From Thioclava marina (lineage in GTDB: Bacteria; Pseudomonadota; Alphaproteobacteria; Rhodobacterales; Rhodobacteraceae): DNA of 64,000 bases. The stretch is from positions 744,001 through 808,000 of the forward strand of contig NZ_MPZS01000001.1 in NCBI RefSeq assembly GCF_002020135.1, written 5' to 3'. How positions within the stretch are numbered: the first letter of the stretch is position 1; the number at the start of each line of letters is the position of its first letter. Under the pieces are notes generated by a model. The model was not told the origin of the DNA. It did not search any database and saw only the letters and a list, made by a program, of their open reading frames with translations. Both the position numbers and the translations under genes were made by a program. Below are positions 1 through 8,694 of the stretch, piece after piece.

Positions 1-856
1 CGCGCCAGCCATAGATCGACTGATCGTCATCGCCCACGCAGCAGATATTCTTGTGCCCCTGCGCCAGCAGCCGCAGCCAGAGATATTGCGCGACGTTGGT
101 ATCCTGATACTCGTCGACGAGGATGTAGCGGAACCAGCGCTGATATTGCGCGAGCACATCCGCATGGGTCTGAAAGATCGTCACCATATGCAGCAGCAGA
201 TCACCGAAATCGACCGCATTGAGCGTCTTCAGCCGGTCCTGATAGGCGGCGTAGAGCTCGGACCCGCGATTGTCGAAGGCGGCGGTCTCGCGCCCCGAAA
301 CCTTCTCGGGCGTCAGCGCCTTGTTCTTCCAGCCGTCGATCAGCCCGGCAAGCTGACGCGCGGGCCAGCGTTTCTCGTCCATATTGGCGGCAACGATCAG
401 CTGTTTCATCAGCCGGATCTGGTCGTCCGTGTCGAGGATGGTGAAATTGGATTTCAGCCCCACGAGCTCGGCATGGCGGCGCAAAAGCTTCACGCAGACC
501 GAGTGGAAGGTGCCAAGCCAGGGCATCCCCTCGATCGCACCGCCCAGGTGTCGCCCCACGCGCTCTTTCATCTCGCGCGCGGCCTTGTTGGTGAAGGTCA
601 CGGCGAGGATCTCGTTCGGGCGCGCCCGGCCCGTATGGATCAGATGCGCAATCCGCGCGGTCAGCGCCGAGGTCTTGCCGGTGCCCGCCCCCGCCAGCAT
701 CAGCACCGGACCGTCGAGGGTCTCGACCGCCTGACGTTGCTCGGGGTTCAGCTTGTCGAGATAGGCTACCGCGCGCGCCTGCGTGGCGCCCATCATCGCG
801 CGTTGCGACAGGCTCACGGCGCCCTCGTAGGGATCGTCATCTTCCATCCAGCTCAT
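1..856 (-). CDS. UvrD/PcrA-family ATP-dependent DNA helicase, N-terminal part (cut by window edge)
   Basis: Superfamily 1A 3'-5' DNA helicase of repair and replication restart. Only the first 285 codons are visible; the 3' part lies beyond base 1. The start reads MSWMEDDDPYEG. The Q-motif region LNPEQRQAV is followed by the Walker A motif AGAGTGKT at about residues 55-62, the AVTFTNKAAREM motif, and motif II (DEYQDTN) and motif III (GDDDQSIYGWR) at the visible end. It lies 78 bp downstream of hisN on the same strand. UvrD and PcrA cannot be separated without the C-terminus, so no symbol is given. Confidence 0.93.
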   Translation of the reverse strand, partial: MSWMEDDDPYEGAVSLSQRAMMGATQARAVAYLDKLNPEQRQAVETLDGPVLMLAGAGTGKTSALTARIAHLIHTGRARPNEILAVTFTNKAAREMKERVGRHLGGAIEGMPWLGTFHSVCVKLLRRHAELVGLKSNFTILDTDDQIRLMKQLIVAANMDEKRWPARQLAGLIDGWKNKALTPEKVSGRETAAFDNRGSELYAAYQDRLKTLNAVDFGDLLLHMVTIFQTHADVLAQYQRWFRYILVDEYQDTNVAQYLWLRLLAQGHKNICCVGDDDQSIYGWR

Positions 857-934
857 GGCGGCAATCTACCCGCTTCGCCCCTTGAGGAAAAGAGCCATGT
901 TCGACTTCTGTTCACATCCGCGACGGAACGCGGA

Positions 935-1753
935 TCACGTCGCGAGATGTTCCAGCGCGGCGGCGTGGATCTCGGGGTTGGCTGCGGCGATCACCCGACC
1001 GCCGCGATGGGCCGGGCGGCCCTGCCAGTCGGTGACGATCCCGCCCGCCGCCTCGATCACCGCGATCGGGGCCGCGACGTCATAGGGCTGGAGCCCCGCC
1101 TCCACCACGAGGTCGATCTGCCCCGCCGCGACCAGCGCATAGGCGTAGCAATCCATCCCGTACCGCGTAAGCCGGACCTGCCGCGACAGCCGCGCGAAGG
1201 CCGCGCCTTCGGCCTCGGTGCCAACTTCGGGGAAAGTGGTAAAGAGCACGGCCTCGTCGAGCGCGCGCGGAGAACGGGTGACAAGCGGGCGATGGCCGAG
1301 CGGGCCCGAGACCTCCGCCGCGCCGAAGCCGCCCGAGAAACGCTCACCGATATAAGGCTGGTCAATCACCCCGAGAAGCGGCGCACCGGGGCCATCCTCT
1401 TCCTGCGCGCACAGCGCGATCAGAACGCCCCAGGTCGGCGTGCCCGACATGAAGCCGCGCGTGCCGTCGATCGGGTCAAGAACCCAGGTGAGCCCGCTCG
1501 TGCCGTGCTTGACACCGTATTCCTCGCCAAAAATCCCGTCCTGCGGGCGGCGTTCTTCAAGATGTGCACGCATCACGGCCTCGGCGGCGCGATCGGCCTC
1601 GGTCACCGGATCGAAGCCCGAGGCGAGCTTGTTCTGCGCGCCGATCCCGCCTTCGGGACGAAACTGCGCCAGCGTCTCCGACCGCGCCAGATCGCCAAGC
1701 TCCCCGGCCAGCGCCAGAAGTTCGTCGCGTTCGGAAGGGCTCAGGGACAGCAT
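935..1753 (-). CDS. hisN: Histidinol-phosphatase, inositol monophosphatase family
   Basis: Predicted Mg-dependent phosphatase that removes phosphate from L-histidinol phosphate, the penultimate step of histidine synthesis in many alphaproteobacteria. The protein has 272 residues, normal for the family. Visible IMPase motifs are GEEYG (about 76-80, metal-binding Glu), DPIDGTRGF (about 93-101, catalytic metal site) and a late YDVAAPIAVIEAAGG motif. The TRGF version of the motif favours HisN over SuhB/CysQ. The reading frame stays open upstream, but MLSLSPSERDEL is the start that fits the family length. No other his gene is nearby, so the substrate is inferred from sequence alone. Confidence 0.88.
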   Translation of the reverse strand: MLSLSPSERDELLALAGELGDLARSETLAQFRPEGGIGAQNKLASGFDPVTEADRAAEAVMRAHLEERRPQDGIFGEEYGVKHGTSGLTWVLDPIDGTRGFMSGTPTWGVLIALCAQEEDGPGAPLLGVIDQPYIGERFSGGFGAAEVSGPLGHRPLVTRSPRALDEAVLFTTFPEVGTEAEGAAFARLSRQVRLTRYGMDCYAYALVAAGQIDLVVEAGLQPYDVAAPIAVIEAAGGIVTDWQGRPAHRGGRVIAAANPEIHAAALEHLAT

Positions 1754-1886
1754 GGATGGCTCCGGACGTTGGGGGTGCGACCCGCGCCGGGCCTGCAAAG
1801 GACAAGGGGAGCGGTAAACGCCCCCCTTATCCGGGTCAAGCCACCCGATCCGTCCCCACCCGGGCGAACGGCTCCCCCTAACGGCT

Positions 1887-2252
1887 TCAGGCCGCGTCCG
1901 AGAGCACCTTGGCCAGCTCGAAGAGCCGACGGCGCTGTGCCTCGGGAATCGAGTAGTAGGAGCGCACCAGAGCGAGCGCTTCCTTGTCCGACAGGATGTC
2001 TCCGGCAACCTCGGGCTGCGACACACCGCTATCTTCCGACAGACCTTCAAAGAAGAAGGAGATCGGAACCTCAAGCGCATCGGCGATATCCCAAAGGCGG
2101 GACGCCGAAACGCGGTTCATACCAGTTTCGTATTTTTGGATCTGTTGAAATTTGATGCCCACCTGATCGGCGAGCTGTTGTTGCGTCATGCCGATCATCC
2201 AGCGGCGATGCCGAATTCTCTTACCCACATGCACATCCACAGGATGTTTCAT
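1887..2252 (-). CDS. XRE-family helix-turn-helix transcriptional regulator
   Basis: A 121-residue DNA-binding regulator. The Cro/CI-type HTH covers about residues 8-62 (KRIRHRRWMIGMTQQQLADQ, then KFQQIQKYETGMNRVSASRL), followed by ISFFFEGL and a helical tail that probably dimerises. This architecture is common in Rhodobacteraceae, but target genes are not known to me. The start is MKHPVDVHVGKRIR, preceded by GAGGGG at suitable spacing; the upstream frame extension lacks an RBS. Repeated CCTGTCC/GACAGG elements lie upstream and may be its own operator. Confidence 0.88.
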   Translation of the reverse strand: MKHPVDVHVGKRIRHRRWMIGMTQQQLADQVGIKFQQIQKYETGMNRVSASRLWDIADALEVPISFFFEGLSEDSGVSQPEVAGDILSDKEALALVRSYYSIPEAQRRRLFELAKVLSDAA

Positions 2253-2636
2253 CTTCAACCCCTCGAAGCGAAATTGCGCTGTAAAACTACCATGCGCTGA
2301 GTTTGACCAAGGCGGCAAAAAAACAAACCTGTCCAAAAAGACAGGCGAAATGACCGATTTTTCAGGCGACTTGACCTAAAGGACAGGTCGGAAGGAACTC
2401 TCCCTCTGCGTGTTTTGCAAAATGCGATGCGTGACGCAATTTTCCGCTACGTCAACCTTATCGCCCTGCAACTTCCGGGCGATCGACTGATTCGCCCTCA
2501 GCGGGTACTCAAAGCGGCGGATTTCGCCTTCACGGTGGGGTGCGCCAACCGGCTCTGGCCCTGCCCGCACGCTGCCGCTATCACGGGGGCGAACGGGCCC
2601 GCGTGGCCCAGCCCCCAGCCGACCGAGGAGACCCCG
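2253..2636. other. 384-bp intergenic region between the divergent XRE regulator and quinone oxidoreductase genes
   Basis: No convincing gene. The left half is AT-rich compared with its neighbours and holds the CCTGTCC/GACAGG repeats (listed separately). A single palindrome TTTTGCAAAA lies at 2413-2422. The right half is GC-rich leader before the quinone oxidoreductase, ending in the RBS GAGGAG. An in-frame upstream extension of that gene is open to 2415 but does not look like family sequence. Confidence 0.6.
2327..2388. promoter_or_regulatory. Candidate operator: repeated CCTGTCC/GACAGG half-sites
   Basis: CCTGTC (2328-2333) and GACAGG (2340-2345) form a 6-bp inverted repeat around a 6-nt spacer. 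A further copy GGACAGGT (2381-2388) is the exact reverse complement of ACCTGTCC at 2327-2334. The cluster is 75-135 bp upstream of the XRE start codon, as expected for autoregulation. The protein-site link is inference. Confidence 0.4.
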
Positions 2637-3599
2637 ATGCGCGCCTTCCAGATCGCCGAGACCAAGACCCAGCCAAAAATCGTCACGCTCGATCTGCCCG
2701 CCCCTGGCCCCGGAGAGGTTCAGGTCGCGATCCGGGCCTGCGGGCTCAACTTCGCGGACCTACTGATGATCGAGGGCAAATATCAGGACACACCCGAGGC
2801 CCCTTTCGTTCTCGGCATGGAGCTGGCGGGCGAGGTGGTCGCGGCAGGTCCGGGCACGGCGCTGACACCGGGCACGCGTGTCGCGGTGTTCTCGGGTCAG
2901 GGCGGGCTGGCCGAGGCGGGCAACTTCCCCGAAAACCGCTGCACACCGATGCCCGACGCGATGAGCCATACCCAGGCCGCCGCCTTCCAGATCGCCTATG
3001 GAACGAGCCATGTCGCGCTCGACGCCCGCGCGGGACTGAAACCGGGCGAGACGCTTGTGGTGCTCGGCGCCGCCGGCGGGGTCGGCCTCACCGCGGTCGA
3101 GATCGGCAAGAAGATGGGCGCGCGGGTGATCGCCTGCGCACGCGGTGCCGAGAAACTTCAGATCGCACGAGAGGCCGGGGCCGATGAGACGGTCGACAGC
3201 GAGACCGAAGATCTCAAGGGCGCGCTCAAGGCGCTTGGCGGGGTGGATGTCGTCTATGATGCGATCGGCGGCACCGCGGGCGAGGCAGCCTTCCGCGCGC
3301 TCAAGCCCGGAGGACGTTTTCTGGTGATCGGGTTTGCCAGCGGCAGCCAGCCGAAACTGCCGCTCAACCATGCGCTGGTGAAGAACATCACGATCCACGG
3401 GCTCTATTGGGGCGGCTATCTCAAGCTCGACCCGGGCCTTCTGACCGGTTCGATGGCGCAGCTTTTCGACTGGTTCGTCCAAGGTGGGCTGACCCCGCAT
3501 ATCGGCGGCACCTACCCGCTGGAACGGGTCGCGGAGGCGCTCGAAGACCTGCGCGCGCGCCGCTCCACCGGCAAGCTGGTGATCGAGATCGGCGGCTAG
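2637..3599 (+). CDS. NADPH:quinone oxidoreductase family protein (zinc-independent MDR)
   Basis: Medium-chain dehydrogenase/reductase of the quinone-reductase type, predicted to reduce quinones or enones with NADPH in the cytoplasm. It has 320 residues. The N-terminal GroES-like domain contains NFADLLMIEGKY and FVLGMELAGEV; the Rossmann domain has the nucleotide loop GAAGGVGLTAVEIGK. The zinc-ligand cysteines of alcohol dehydrogenases are absent, as in the QOR branch. The start ATG follows GAGGAG. The gene ends tail-to-tail with the LysR gene, sharing 4 bp. True substrate unknown. Confidence 0.87.
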   Translation: MRAFQIAETKTQPKIVTLDLPAPGPGEVQVAIRACGLNFADLLMIEGKYQDTPEAPFVLGMELAGEVVAAGPGTALTPGTRVAVFSGQGGLAEAGNFPENRCTPMPDAMSHTQAAAFQIAYGTSHVALDARAGLKPGETLVVLGAAGGVGLTAVEIGKKMGARVIACARGAEKLQIAREAGADETVDSETEDLKGALKALGGVDVVYDAIGGTAGEAAFRALKPGGRFLVIGFASGSQPKLPLNHALVKNITIHGLYWGGYLKLDPGLLTGSMAQLFDWFVQGGLTPHIGGTYPLERVAEALEDLRARRSTGKLVIEIGG

Positions 3600-4444
3600 G
3601 CGTAAGCCTCGCGCAGCAGCGCACGCAGACCATCGACGGGTTCTCCGGTAAGCTGCCCGGTATCGTAAAGACAGATCCGTGAGCGCCCGAGCGGCGGCAG
3701 CCCGCTCTCGGGACCAAGCGGCACGCAGCCCGCGGGCACATCGCGCGACAGCCGCACCGCAACACCCATATCAGCGGCAACCGCCGCACTCGCCATCTCG
3801 TCGGATTGCCCGTCGAAGGCGGGCTTTGAGACGATCCCCGCCCCTTCGAGAGCTGCCATCGCGGCCCCGTGAAAGGCGCAGCCCTCCTCGATCGACAGCA
3901 TCAGTGGGCGCTCATGGACAGCGCGCCCGGCTTGAGCCCCGATCCAGACCAGCTGATCCTCGGCCAGGATCTCCGCCGCGGGGCCGGGCTCGTCTTCGGT
4001 CGTCAGGATCATGTCGAACTCGCCCGCCTCGAACATCCGGCGCAGCGTCATCGAGCGGCGCGAGGCCAACTGGAGCCGCACCATCGGCCATTGCAACGAA
4101 AGCGCGCGCAACAGCGCAGGCATTTGCGGGCGCACGAGATCATGCGGAAGGCCGAAGCGGACATTGACCTCCGCCCCCGCTGCGCGCAGCCGCGCCAGCG
4201 CCGCGTCATTCTCGGCACAGATCCGGCGCGCATGATCGATCAGCGTCGCCCCATCGCGGGTCAGCGCCATCTTGCGATTGGCCCGATCGAAGAGAACCTT
4301 GTCGAGGCTCTCTTCCAGCCGCCGGATCTGCATCGAGACCGCCGATTGCGTCAGATTGAGCAGCTTTGCCGCGCGGGTAACCGATCCCGTATCCGAGACC
4401 GTCAGCACCGCGCGCAGGGCTGCGACATCGAGGTTCTGCGGCAT
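3596..4444 (-). CDS. LysR-family transcriptional regulator
   Basis: A 282-residue regulator. The N-terminal winged HTH (about residues 5-64) reads TGSVTRAAKLLNLTQSAVS and MQIRRLEESLDKVLFDR; a periplasmic-binding-like effector domain follows. It is divergent from the DUF1127 gene with about 110 bp between them, and a T-N11-A palindrome sits just upstream of its start, so it probably controls itself and that neighbour. Effector unknown. Confidence 0.9.
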   Translation of the reverse strand: MPQNLDVAALRAVLTVSDTGSVTRAAKLLNLTQSAVSMQIRRLEESLDKVLFDRANRKMALTRDGATLIDHARRICAENDAALARLRAAGAEVNVRFGLPHDLVRPQMPALLRALSLQWPMVRLQLASRRSMTLRRMFEAGEFDMILTTEDEPGPAAEILAEDQLVWIGAQAGRAVHERPLMLSIEEGCAFHGAAMAALEGAGIVSKPAFDGQSDEMASAAVAADMGVAVRLSRDVPAGCVPLGPESGLPPLGRSRICLYDTGQLTGEPVDGLRALLREAYA

Positions 4445-4457
4445 CCGTCACCCATAC

Positions 4458-4472
4458 ATCACATTTCGTGAT
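4458..4472. promoter_or_regulatory. Candidate LysR operator (ATCAC-N5-GTGAT)
   Basis: ATCACATTTCGTGAT is a perfect inverted repeat with 5-bp arms and contains the T-N11-A spacing typical of LysR sites. It lies 14 bp upstream of the LysR start and about 85 bp upstream of the DUF1127 start, in an AT-rich stretch that stands out locally. Confidence 0.5.
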
Positions 4473-4554
4473 AATTAATAGCACAATCATTCGTTTTCAT
4501 CATAGTCAAAACTGCTTCATCCTCGATCACAGATGATTTCCCATGGAGGATGAG

Positions 4555-4785
4555 ATGATGACCTTCCTGTCCCGTCATGACGCCCGCAGTGCCTCGCGCG
4601 CGCCCCGCCGGACGAGCCTTTTCGCGACGCTTATGCGTCTGATCGAAATCCATCGCTCGCGACTGGCCCTGCGCCGGCTCGATGCACGGCTGCTCGACGA
4701 TATCGGGCTCAATGAAAGCGAAGCCGCCGCGGAGGCCCGCCGCCGTGTCTGGGACGCCCCCGATCACTGGCGCGCGGGCCGATGA
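4555..4785 (+). CDS. DUF1127 domain protein (small, Arg-rich)
   Basis: A 76-residue basic protein with a C-terminal DUF1127 (YjiS-like) motif: LALRRLDARLLDDIGLNESEA, shown here only in part as RRLDARLLDDIGL. Family members are small, sometimes RNA-binding and stress- or phosphate-responsive in alphaproteobacteria; the role of this one is unknown. The start was set at 4555, or the adjacent ATG at 4558, because GGAGG at 4545-4549 gives proper spacing; the ATG at 4543 overlaps that RBS. It is divergent from a LysR gene. Confidence 0.82.
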   Translation: MMTFLSRHDARSASRAPRRTSLFATLMRLIEIHRSRLALRRLDARLLDDIGLNESEAAAEARRRVWDAPDHWRAGR

Positions 4786-4837
4786 AACAAAAGGGGGGAA
4801 CTCGCGTGAAACAATGCGTTTTCGATGTATCCCAAAT

Positions 4838-4866
4838 CTTGAATTTAGGGTGTGCTATGCCAATAT
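4838..4866 (+). promoter_or_regulatory. Possible RpoH-like promoter for the BI-1 gene
   Basis: CTTGAA (4838-4843), 16 nt, then CCAATAT (4860-4866) resembles the alphaproteobacterial heat-shock sigma pattern CTTG...CCTATNT. It lies about 50 bp upstream of the BI-1 start codon. One mismatch in the -10 element; a call by eye only. Confidence 0.28.
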
Positions 4867-4918
4867 CGGTCCCGAAACCGGCGTGAGGGACGGCCGGAAC
4901 GAATTGTTGGAGGTGCTG

Positions 4919-5641
4919 ATGGCTGATTTCGAAACGATGCGGACCCCCCATGCGGGCACGCGTCAGGCTGCGATTGACGAGGGTCTTCGCACGCATATGA
5001 ACAAGGTCTACGGGCTTATGTCGCTGGCTATGCTGGTGACGGGCGCCGTGGCGTTCGGCGTGGGCACGAACCCGGCTCTGGTGGCCGCGATCTTCGGCTC
5101 GGGCCTGAAATGGGTCGTGATGCTCGCGCCTCTTGCGGTGGTCTTCGCCTTCGGCGCGATGATCCACAAGATGTCGACCGCGACCGCGCAGCTGGTCTTC
5201 TTCGGCTATGCCGCCCTGATGGGGCTGTCGATCAGCTTCATCTTCGCCGTCTATACCGGCGTGTCGATCGCGCAGACCTTCCTCGTGACCGCGATCGCCT
5301 TCGCGGGCCTGTCGCTTTACGGCTACACGACCAAGCGCAATCTCAGCGCCATGGGCTCCTTCCTGATGATGGGCCTCATCGGCCTGATCGTCGCCTCGAT
5401 CGTGAACATCTTCCTCGCCTCCTCGGCGATGGCTTTCGCGATCTCGGTGATTGGCGTGCTGATCTTCGCGGGCCTGACCGCCTATGACACGCAGAACATC
5501 AAGAACACCTACCTCCAGCTCGCCGCTGGCGATGGCCGGGACTTCATGGGCAAAGCCGCCATCATCGGCGCGCTTCAGCTCTACCTGGACTTCCTGAACA
5601 TGTTCATGTTCCTGCTGCAATTCCTCGGCAACCGCGAGTAA
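4919..5641 (+). CDS. Bax inhibitor-1/YccA family inner-membrane protein
   Basis: A 240-residue polytopic membrane protein of the BI-1 (TMBIM/YbhL/YccA) family. About seven hydrophobic segments run from residue 38 to the C-terminus. The conserved signature GLTAYDTQNIK lies near residue 190, with the typical QLYLDFLNMFMFLLQFLG end. Bacterial members are linked to FtsH-dependent membrane quality control or to Ca/H leak; which applies here is unknown. The start MADFETMRTPH follows GGAGG. The gene is monocistronic, with a strong terminator right behind it. Confidence 0.92.
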   Translation: MADFETMRTPHAGTRQAAIDEGLRTHMNKVYGLMSLAMLVTGAVAFGVGTNPALVAAIFGSGLKWVVMLAPLAVVFAFGAMIHKMSTATAQLVFFGYAALMGLSISFIFAVYTGVSIAQTFLVTAIAFAGLSLYGYTTKRNLSAMGSFLMMGLIGLIVASIVNIFLASSAMAFAISVIGVLIFAGLTAYDTQNIKNTYLQLAAGDGRDFMGKAAIIGALQLYLDFLNMFMFLLQFLGNRE

Positions 5642-5664
5642 TCGCGGCCGAGACGAAACAGATG

Positions 5665-5693
5665 AAGCCCCGCCGATCCGGCGGGGCTTTTTC
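5665..5693 (+). terminator. Rho-independent terminator of the BI-1 gene
   Basis: A perfect 11-bp stem (AAGCCCCGCCG / CGGCGGGGCTT) with a 3-nt loop ATC, followed by a run of T, starting 24 bp after the stop codon. Confidence 0.92.
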
Positions 5694-5720
5694 TTGTTCC
5701 GGGAAGATATCTCGCGCGCG

Positions 5721-6440
5721 TCAACTCTCGCGAACGACGCGGAACATCGCGCGGCGTTCTTCAGGCGTCATTTCCGTGAGATGCTCGGCAGGTGTCTTGC
5801 GCGGCGGCTCGAAGCGCGCCTGCGCCTCGGCAAACCCCATCGGCGCCCCGCGCAGCGCTTCGGGGCGCAGCGGATCGGGCCCAAGCTGGGCTGGCGTCAT
5901 CGGGCGCGTCGTCGGCAGAAGGCGGGTCTGGCTCCGGATCAGCTCGAAGCGGCGCGGGCTGCGCCCGATTTCGCCCTCGGCCACCAGACATCCCAGCGCG
6001 CGGCTCACATCGCCGAAATCCGAAGTCAGCGGCAGGATCAGCAGCCGGGCAGAGAGCGGGGGCCGGCCAAGCGCGCGATCCGCGCTCAGCTGCGCCTCGG
6101 CAATGGCCGGGCTCGCAAAGACCGCCTCCGTCAGCTCGGCCACACCCTTGCGCGCCTCTGGCGTGAAGAAGGACGTCAGCGGCATCCCACGCACCTCCAT
6201 TCCCATCAGGTCGTTGAGATGCATCCCGGCGAGCCGGAACCGCGCGATCCCGGGAGCCACACGTTCCAGAATGAAGGCAAATGCCAGCGCCCGGTCGATC
6301 CCGCGCGGGTCGATCTCGGCACGCGATGGCATCGGGCGTCCCGCCCGCAGCGCCTCCCAATAGGCGCGCAGCTCGTTGGAGACGCGCCGGCCGGTGCCAG
6401 CGCCGAGCCGGGAGATATTCGTGTCGGTGTCACGTTCCAT
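5721..6440 (-). CDS. PAS domain-containing protein (PAS_5-like)
   Basis: A 239-residue soluble protein. The region of about residues 20-160 (LRAYWEALRAGRPMPSRAEI ... FRLAGMHLNDLMGMEVRGMP) looks like the PAS_5 sensor fold common in Rhodobacterales, where GMEVRG-type motifs recur. There is no kinase, cyclase or DNA-binding output domain. The C-terminus is Pro/Arg-rich. The start was set at MERDTDTNISRL; the upstream in-frame extension looks non-coding. It is probably a cytoplasmic sensor or adaptor whose ligand and partner are unknown. Confidence 0.78.
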   Translation of the reverse strand: MERDTDTNISRLGAGTGRRVSNELRAYWEALRAGRPMPSRAEIDPRGIDRALAFAFILERVAPGIARFRLAGMHLNDLMGMEVRGMPLTSFFTPEARKGVAELTEAVFASPAIAEAQLSADRALGRPPLSARLLILPLTSDFGDVSRALGCLVAEGEIGRSPRRFELIRSQTRLLPTTRPMTPAQLGPDPLRPEALRGAPMGFAEAQARFEPPRKTPAEHLTEMTPEERRAMFRVVRES

Positions 6441-6600
6441 GGTCCACCTGTCGAATGGGCGGGCAGCCCGCCCGCACAAGAGGGGTGAAATGCTCCGGCC
6501 CATTCTGATGCGCCGGTCGTTTCGGTTGACCGTCGGAGCGAAATGATTACTGAACTCTTAATACGCCACTTTTTCGCCATATGGGAAAAGAAAGTCTTAA

Positions 6601-7527
6601 ATGGTTAAAGCCACAGAAGCCCCGCTTACGCCGTGTAGAACCGTTTCGATGACGGGCTTCGCCTCCGGTCAGGGGGCGGCAGCGGGACATGACTGGAGCT
6701 GGGATATCCGTTCGGTCAATGGCAAGGGCTTCGATCTGCGCATGCGCCTGCCCGAGCTTGAAGGGCTCGAAGCCGCGCTGCGCAAACTGGTCTCGGAGCG
6801 CGTCTCGCGCGGGAATGTCTCGCTGAACCTGCGCCTGACCCATAGCGATGCCGCAGAGGCCCTGCGCATCGACCCCGCCGCCCTAGAGGTCGCGATCACC
6901 GTGGCCGAGGCGGTGCAGGATGCCGCCCGCGCCCGTGGCCTTCCCATCGAACCGATGCGGGCGGGCGATCTGCTGGCTCTGCGCGGCGTCGTCGAACACG
7001 GCGCCCCGCCGGTGACCGACCCGGAAGCGCTGCGCAACGCGATCCTCGCCGAGATCGAGGAAGGGCTTGGATGTTTCGCCGCGATGCGCGCCAGCGAGGG
7101 CGCCGAGATCGGGGTGGTGATCGGGGCGCAGCTCGACACGATCGAAGCCCTCGTGGCTCAGGCGGCGACTGCGGCGGCGGCACGCAAACCATCGGCCGCC
7201 GAAACGATACGCGCGGCGCTGACCCGGGTGATCGAGGCCGCCCCCGATCTCGACGAGCCGCGTATCGTTCAGGAACTCGCCCTGATCGCGATCAAGAACG
7301 ACGTGACCGAAGAGATCGACCGGCTGCGGGTCCATGTAAGCGCCGCACGCGCGCTTCTGGCCGAAGCCGGACCTGTCGGCCGCAAGTTCGAATTCCTGAC
7401 CCAGGAATTCGTGCGCGAGGCCAACACGCTGTGCTCGAAATCGGGCGATGCGGCGCTGACCCAGATCGGGCTTGCACTGAAATACGCGATCGATCAGATG
7501 CGCGAGCAGATCCAGAACGTGGAGTGA
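6601..7527 (+). CDS. yicC: YicC/YloC-family endoribonuclease
   Basis: A 308-residue member of the YicC family, reported as RNA-degrading in other bacteria. The N-terminal YicC domain begins at [10 protein letters not shown] (about residues 16-25); the C-terminal DUF1732 part includes [20 protein letters not shown], the family's most conserved block. The start is the first ATG after an in-frame stop; the ATG at 6649 (MTGFAS) is an alternative closer to many homologues. It lies 4 bp upstream of gmk, the usual yicC-gmk pairing. Confidence 0.88.
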   Translation: MVKATEAPLTPCRTVSMTGFASGQGAAAGHDWSWDIRSVNGKGFDLRMRLPELEGLEAALRKLVSERVSRGNVSLNLRLTHSDAAEALRIDPAALEVAITVAEAVQDAARARGLPIEPMRAGDLLALRGVVEHGAPPVTDPEALRNAILAEIEEGLGCFAAMRASEGAEIGVVIGAQLDTIEALVAQAATAAAARKPSAAETIRAALTRVIEAAPDLDEPRIVQELALIAIKNDVTEEIDRLRVHVSAARALLAEAGPVGRKFEFLTQEFVREANTLCSKSGDAALTQIGLALKYAIDQMREQIQNVE

Positions 7528-7531
7528 CCCG

Positions 7532-8176
7532 ATGCCCGAGACCGCCCGCCGTGGCCTGCTGATCATCCTTTCCTCGCCCTCGGGCGCCGGGAAATCGACG
7601 CTGGCCAAGCGGCTGATGAGCTGGGACCCGACGCTCCGTTTCTCGGTCTCGGCCACGACCCGCGATCCGCGTCCGGGCGAGACCGACGGGATCGAGTATT
7701 ATTTCAAGAGCCGCGCCGAGTTCGAGACGATGGTCGAGGCCGGAGAGATGCTGGAACATGCCGAGGTCTTCGGCAATCTCTATGGTACCCCCAAAGGCCC
7801 CGTGGAACGGGCGATGTCGGAAGGACGCGACACGCTCTTCGATGTGGACTGGCAGGGCGGCCAGCAGATCCGCAACTCCTCGCTGGGCAAGGACGTGGTC
7901 TCGATCTTCATCCTGCCGCCCTCGATCGCGGCGCTCGAACAGCGGCTGCGGTCACGCGCGCAGGACAGCGATGCGGTGATCCGGGGCCGGATGGAGAAAT
8001 CGCTGGCCGAGATCAGCCATTGGTCCGAATATGACTACGTGTTGGTCAATGACGACCTCGATGCGGCCGAGGAGCGCCTGCGCACCATCCTCACCGCCGA
8101 ACGGGCCCGGCGCGATCGCCAGACCTGGCTGACCGGCTTCGTGCGCGGACTGAACAAGGAGTTTGACGACCGATGA
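7532..8176 (+). CDS. gmk: Guanylate kinase
   Basis: Phosphorylates GMP to GDP with ATP; an essential purine-nucleotide enzyme. It has 214 residues. The P-loop [10 protein letters not shown] is at about 14-23; the GMP-binding stretch includes [13 protein letters not shown] and IEYYF, followed by [14 protein letters not shown] and [10 protein letters not shown]. It sits between yicC and the gamma-carbonic anhydrase gene, whose ATG overlaps its stop (ATGA), so the three are probably cotranscribed. Confidence 0.96.
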   Translation: MPETARRGLLIILSSPSGAGKSTLAKRLMSWDPTLRFSVSATTRDPRPGETDGIEYYFKSRAEFETMVEAGEMLEHAEVFGNLYGTPKGPVERAMSEGRDTLFDVDWQGGQQIRNSSLGKDVVSIFILPPSIAALEQRLRSRAQDSDAVIRGRMEKSLAEISHWSEYDYVLVNDDLDAAEERLRTILTAERARRDRQTWLTGFVRGLNKEFDDR

Positions 8177-8694
8177 TCTATGAGCTCGACGGAATTGCCC
8201 CGCAGATCGGCGCTGGCGCATGGGTCGCGCCCGATGCGAACCTGATCGGCAAGGTCGTGCTGGAAGAGGCCGCCTCGGTCTGGTTTGGCTGCACCCTGCG
8301 CGGCGACAACGAGGAGATCCGCGTCGGGCGCGGCTCGAACGTGCAGGAGAACGTCGTCTGCCACACCGATATGGGCTTTCCGCTGGTGATCGGCGCGGAT
8401 TGCACGATCGGGCACAAGGCGATGCTGCATGGCTGCATAATCGGAGACGGCTCGCTCATCGGGATGGGGGCGACGGTTCTCAATGGTGCAAAGATCGGCA
8501 AGGGCTGCCTGATCGGTGCCGGAGCGCTGATTACCGAGGGCAAGGAAATTCCCGATGGCAGCCTCGTCATGGGTGCGCCGGGCAAGATCGTGCGCGAACT
8601 GGATGAGGCGGCGCGCCAACGGCTGCTCGCATCCGCAGAACATTACAGGCAGAACGCCGCGCGCTTTTCCAAGGGGTTGCGGGTCGTCAGCTAA
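8173..8694 (+). CDS. Gamma carbonic anhydrase family protein (hexapeptide-repeat)
   Basis: A 173-residue left-handed beta-helix protein. Hexapeptide repeats ([40 protein letters not shown]) run from about residue 15 to 140. The three Zn-binding His positions can be matched to VCHTD, TIGHK and MLHGC. Members (CaiE/PaaY/YrdA) may be carbonic anhydrases or CoA-thioester-related; activity is not settled by sequence. It overlaps gmk by 4 bp and ends tail-to-tail (4 bp overlap) with the next minus-strand gene. Confidence 0.88.
   Translation: MIYELDGIAPQIGAGAWVAPDANLIGKVVLEEAASVWFGCTLRGDNEEIRVGRGSNVQENVVCHTDMGFPLVIGADCTIGHKAMLHGCIIGDGSLIGMGATVLNGAKIGKGCLIGAGALITEGKEIPDGSLVMGAPGKIVRELDEAARQRLLASAEHYRQNAARFSKGLRVVS

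Noticed and set aside
53-2155. 700-codon plus-strand open frame
   Set aside because: It is antisense to the helicase, hisN and XRE genes, which show clear family motifs; the protein is Arg/Gly/Pro-rich with no recognisable fold. Long antisense frames are expected in this GC-rich DNA.
2413-2422. TTTTGCAAAA as a PccR site before the quinone oxidoreductase gene
   Set aside because: A lone octamer, not paired, far from propionate genes. Similar copies also occur inside coding DNA here (near 11203 and 53888), so chance is sufficient.
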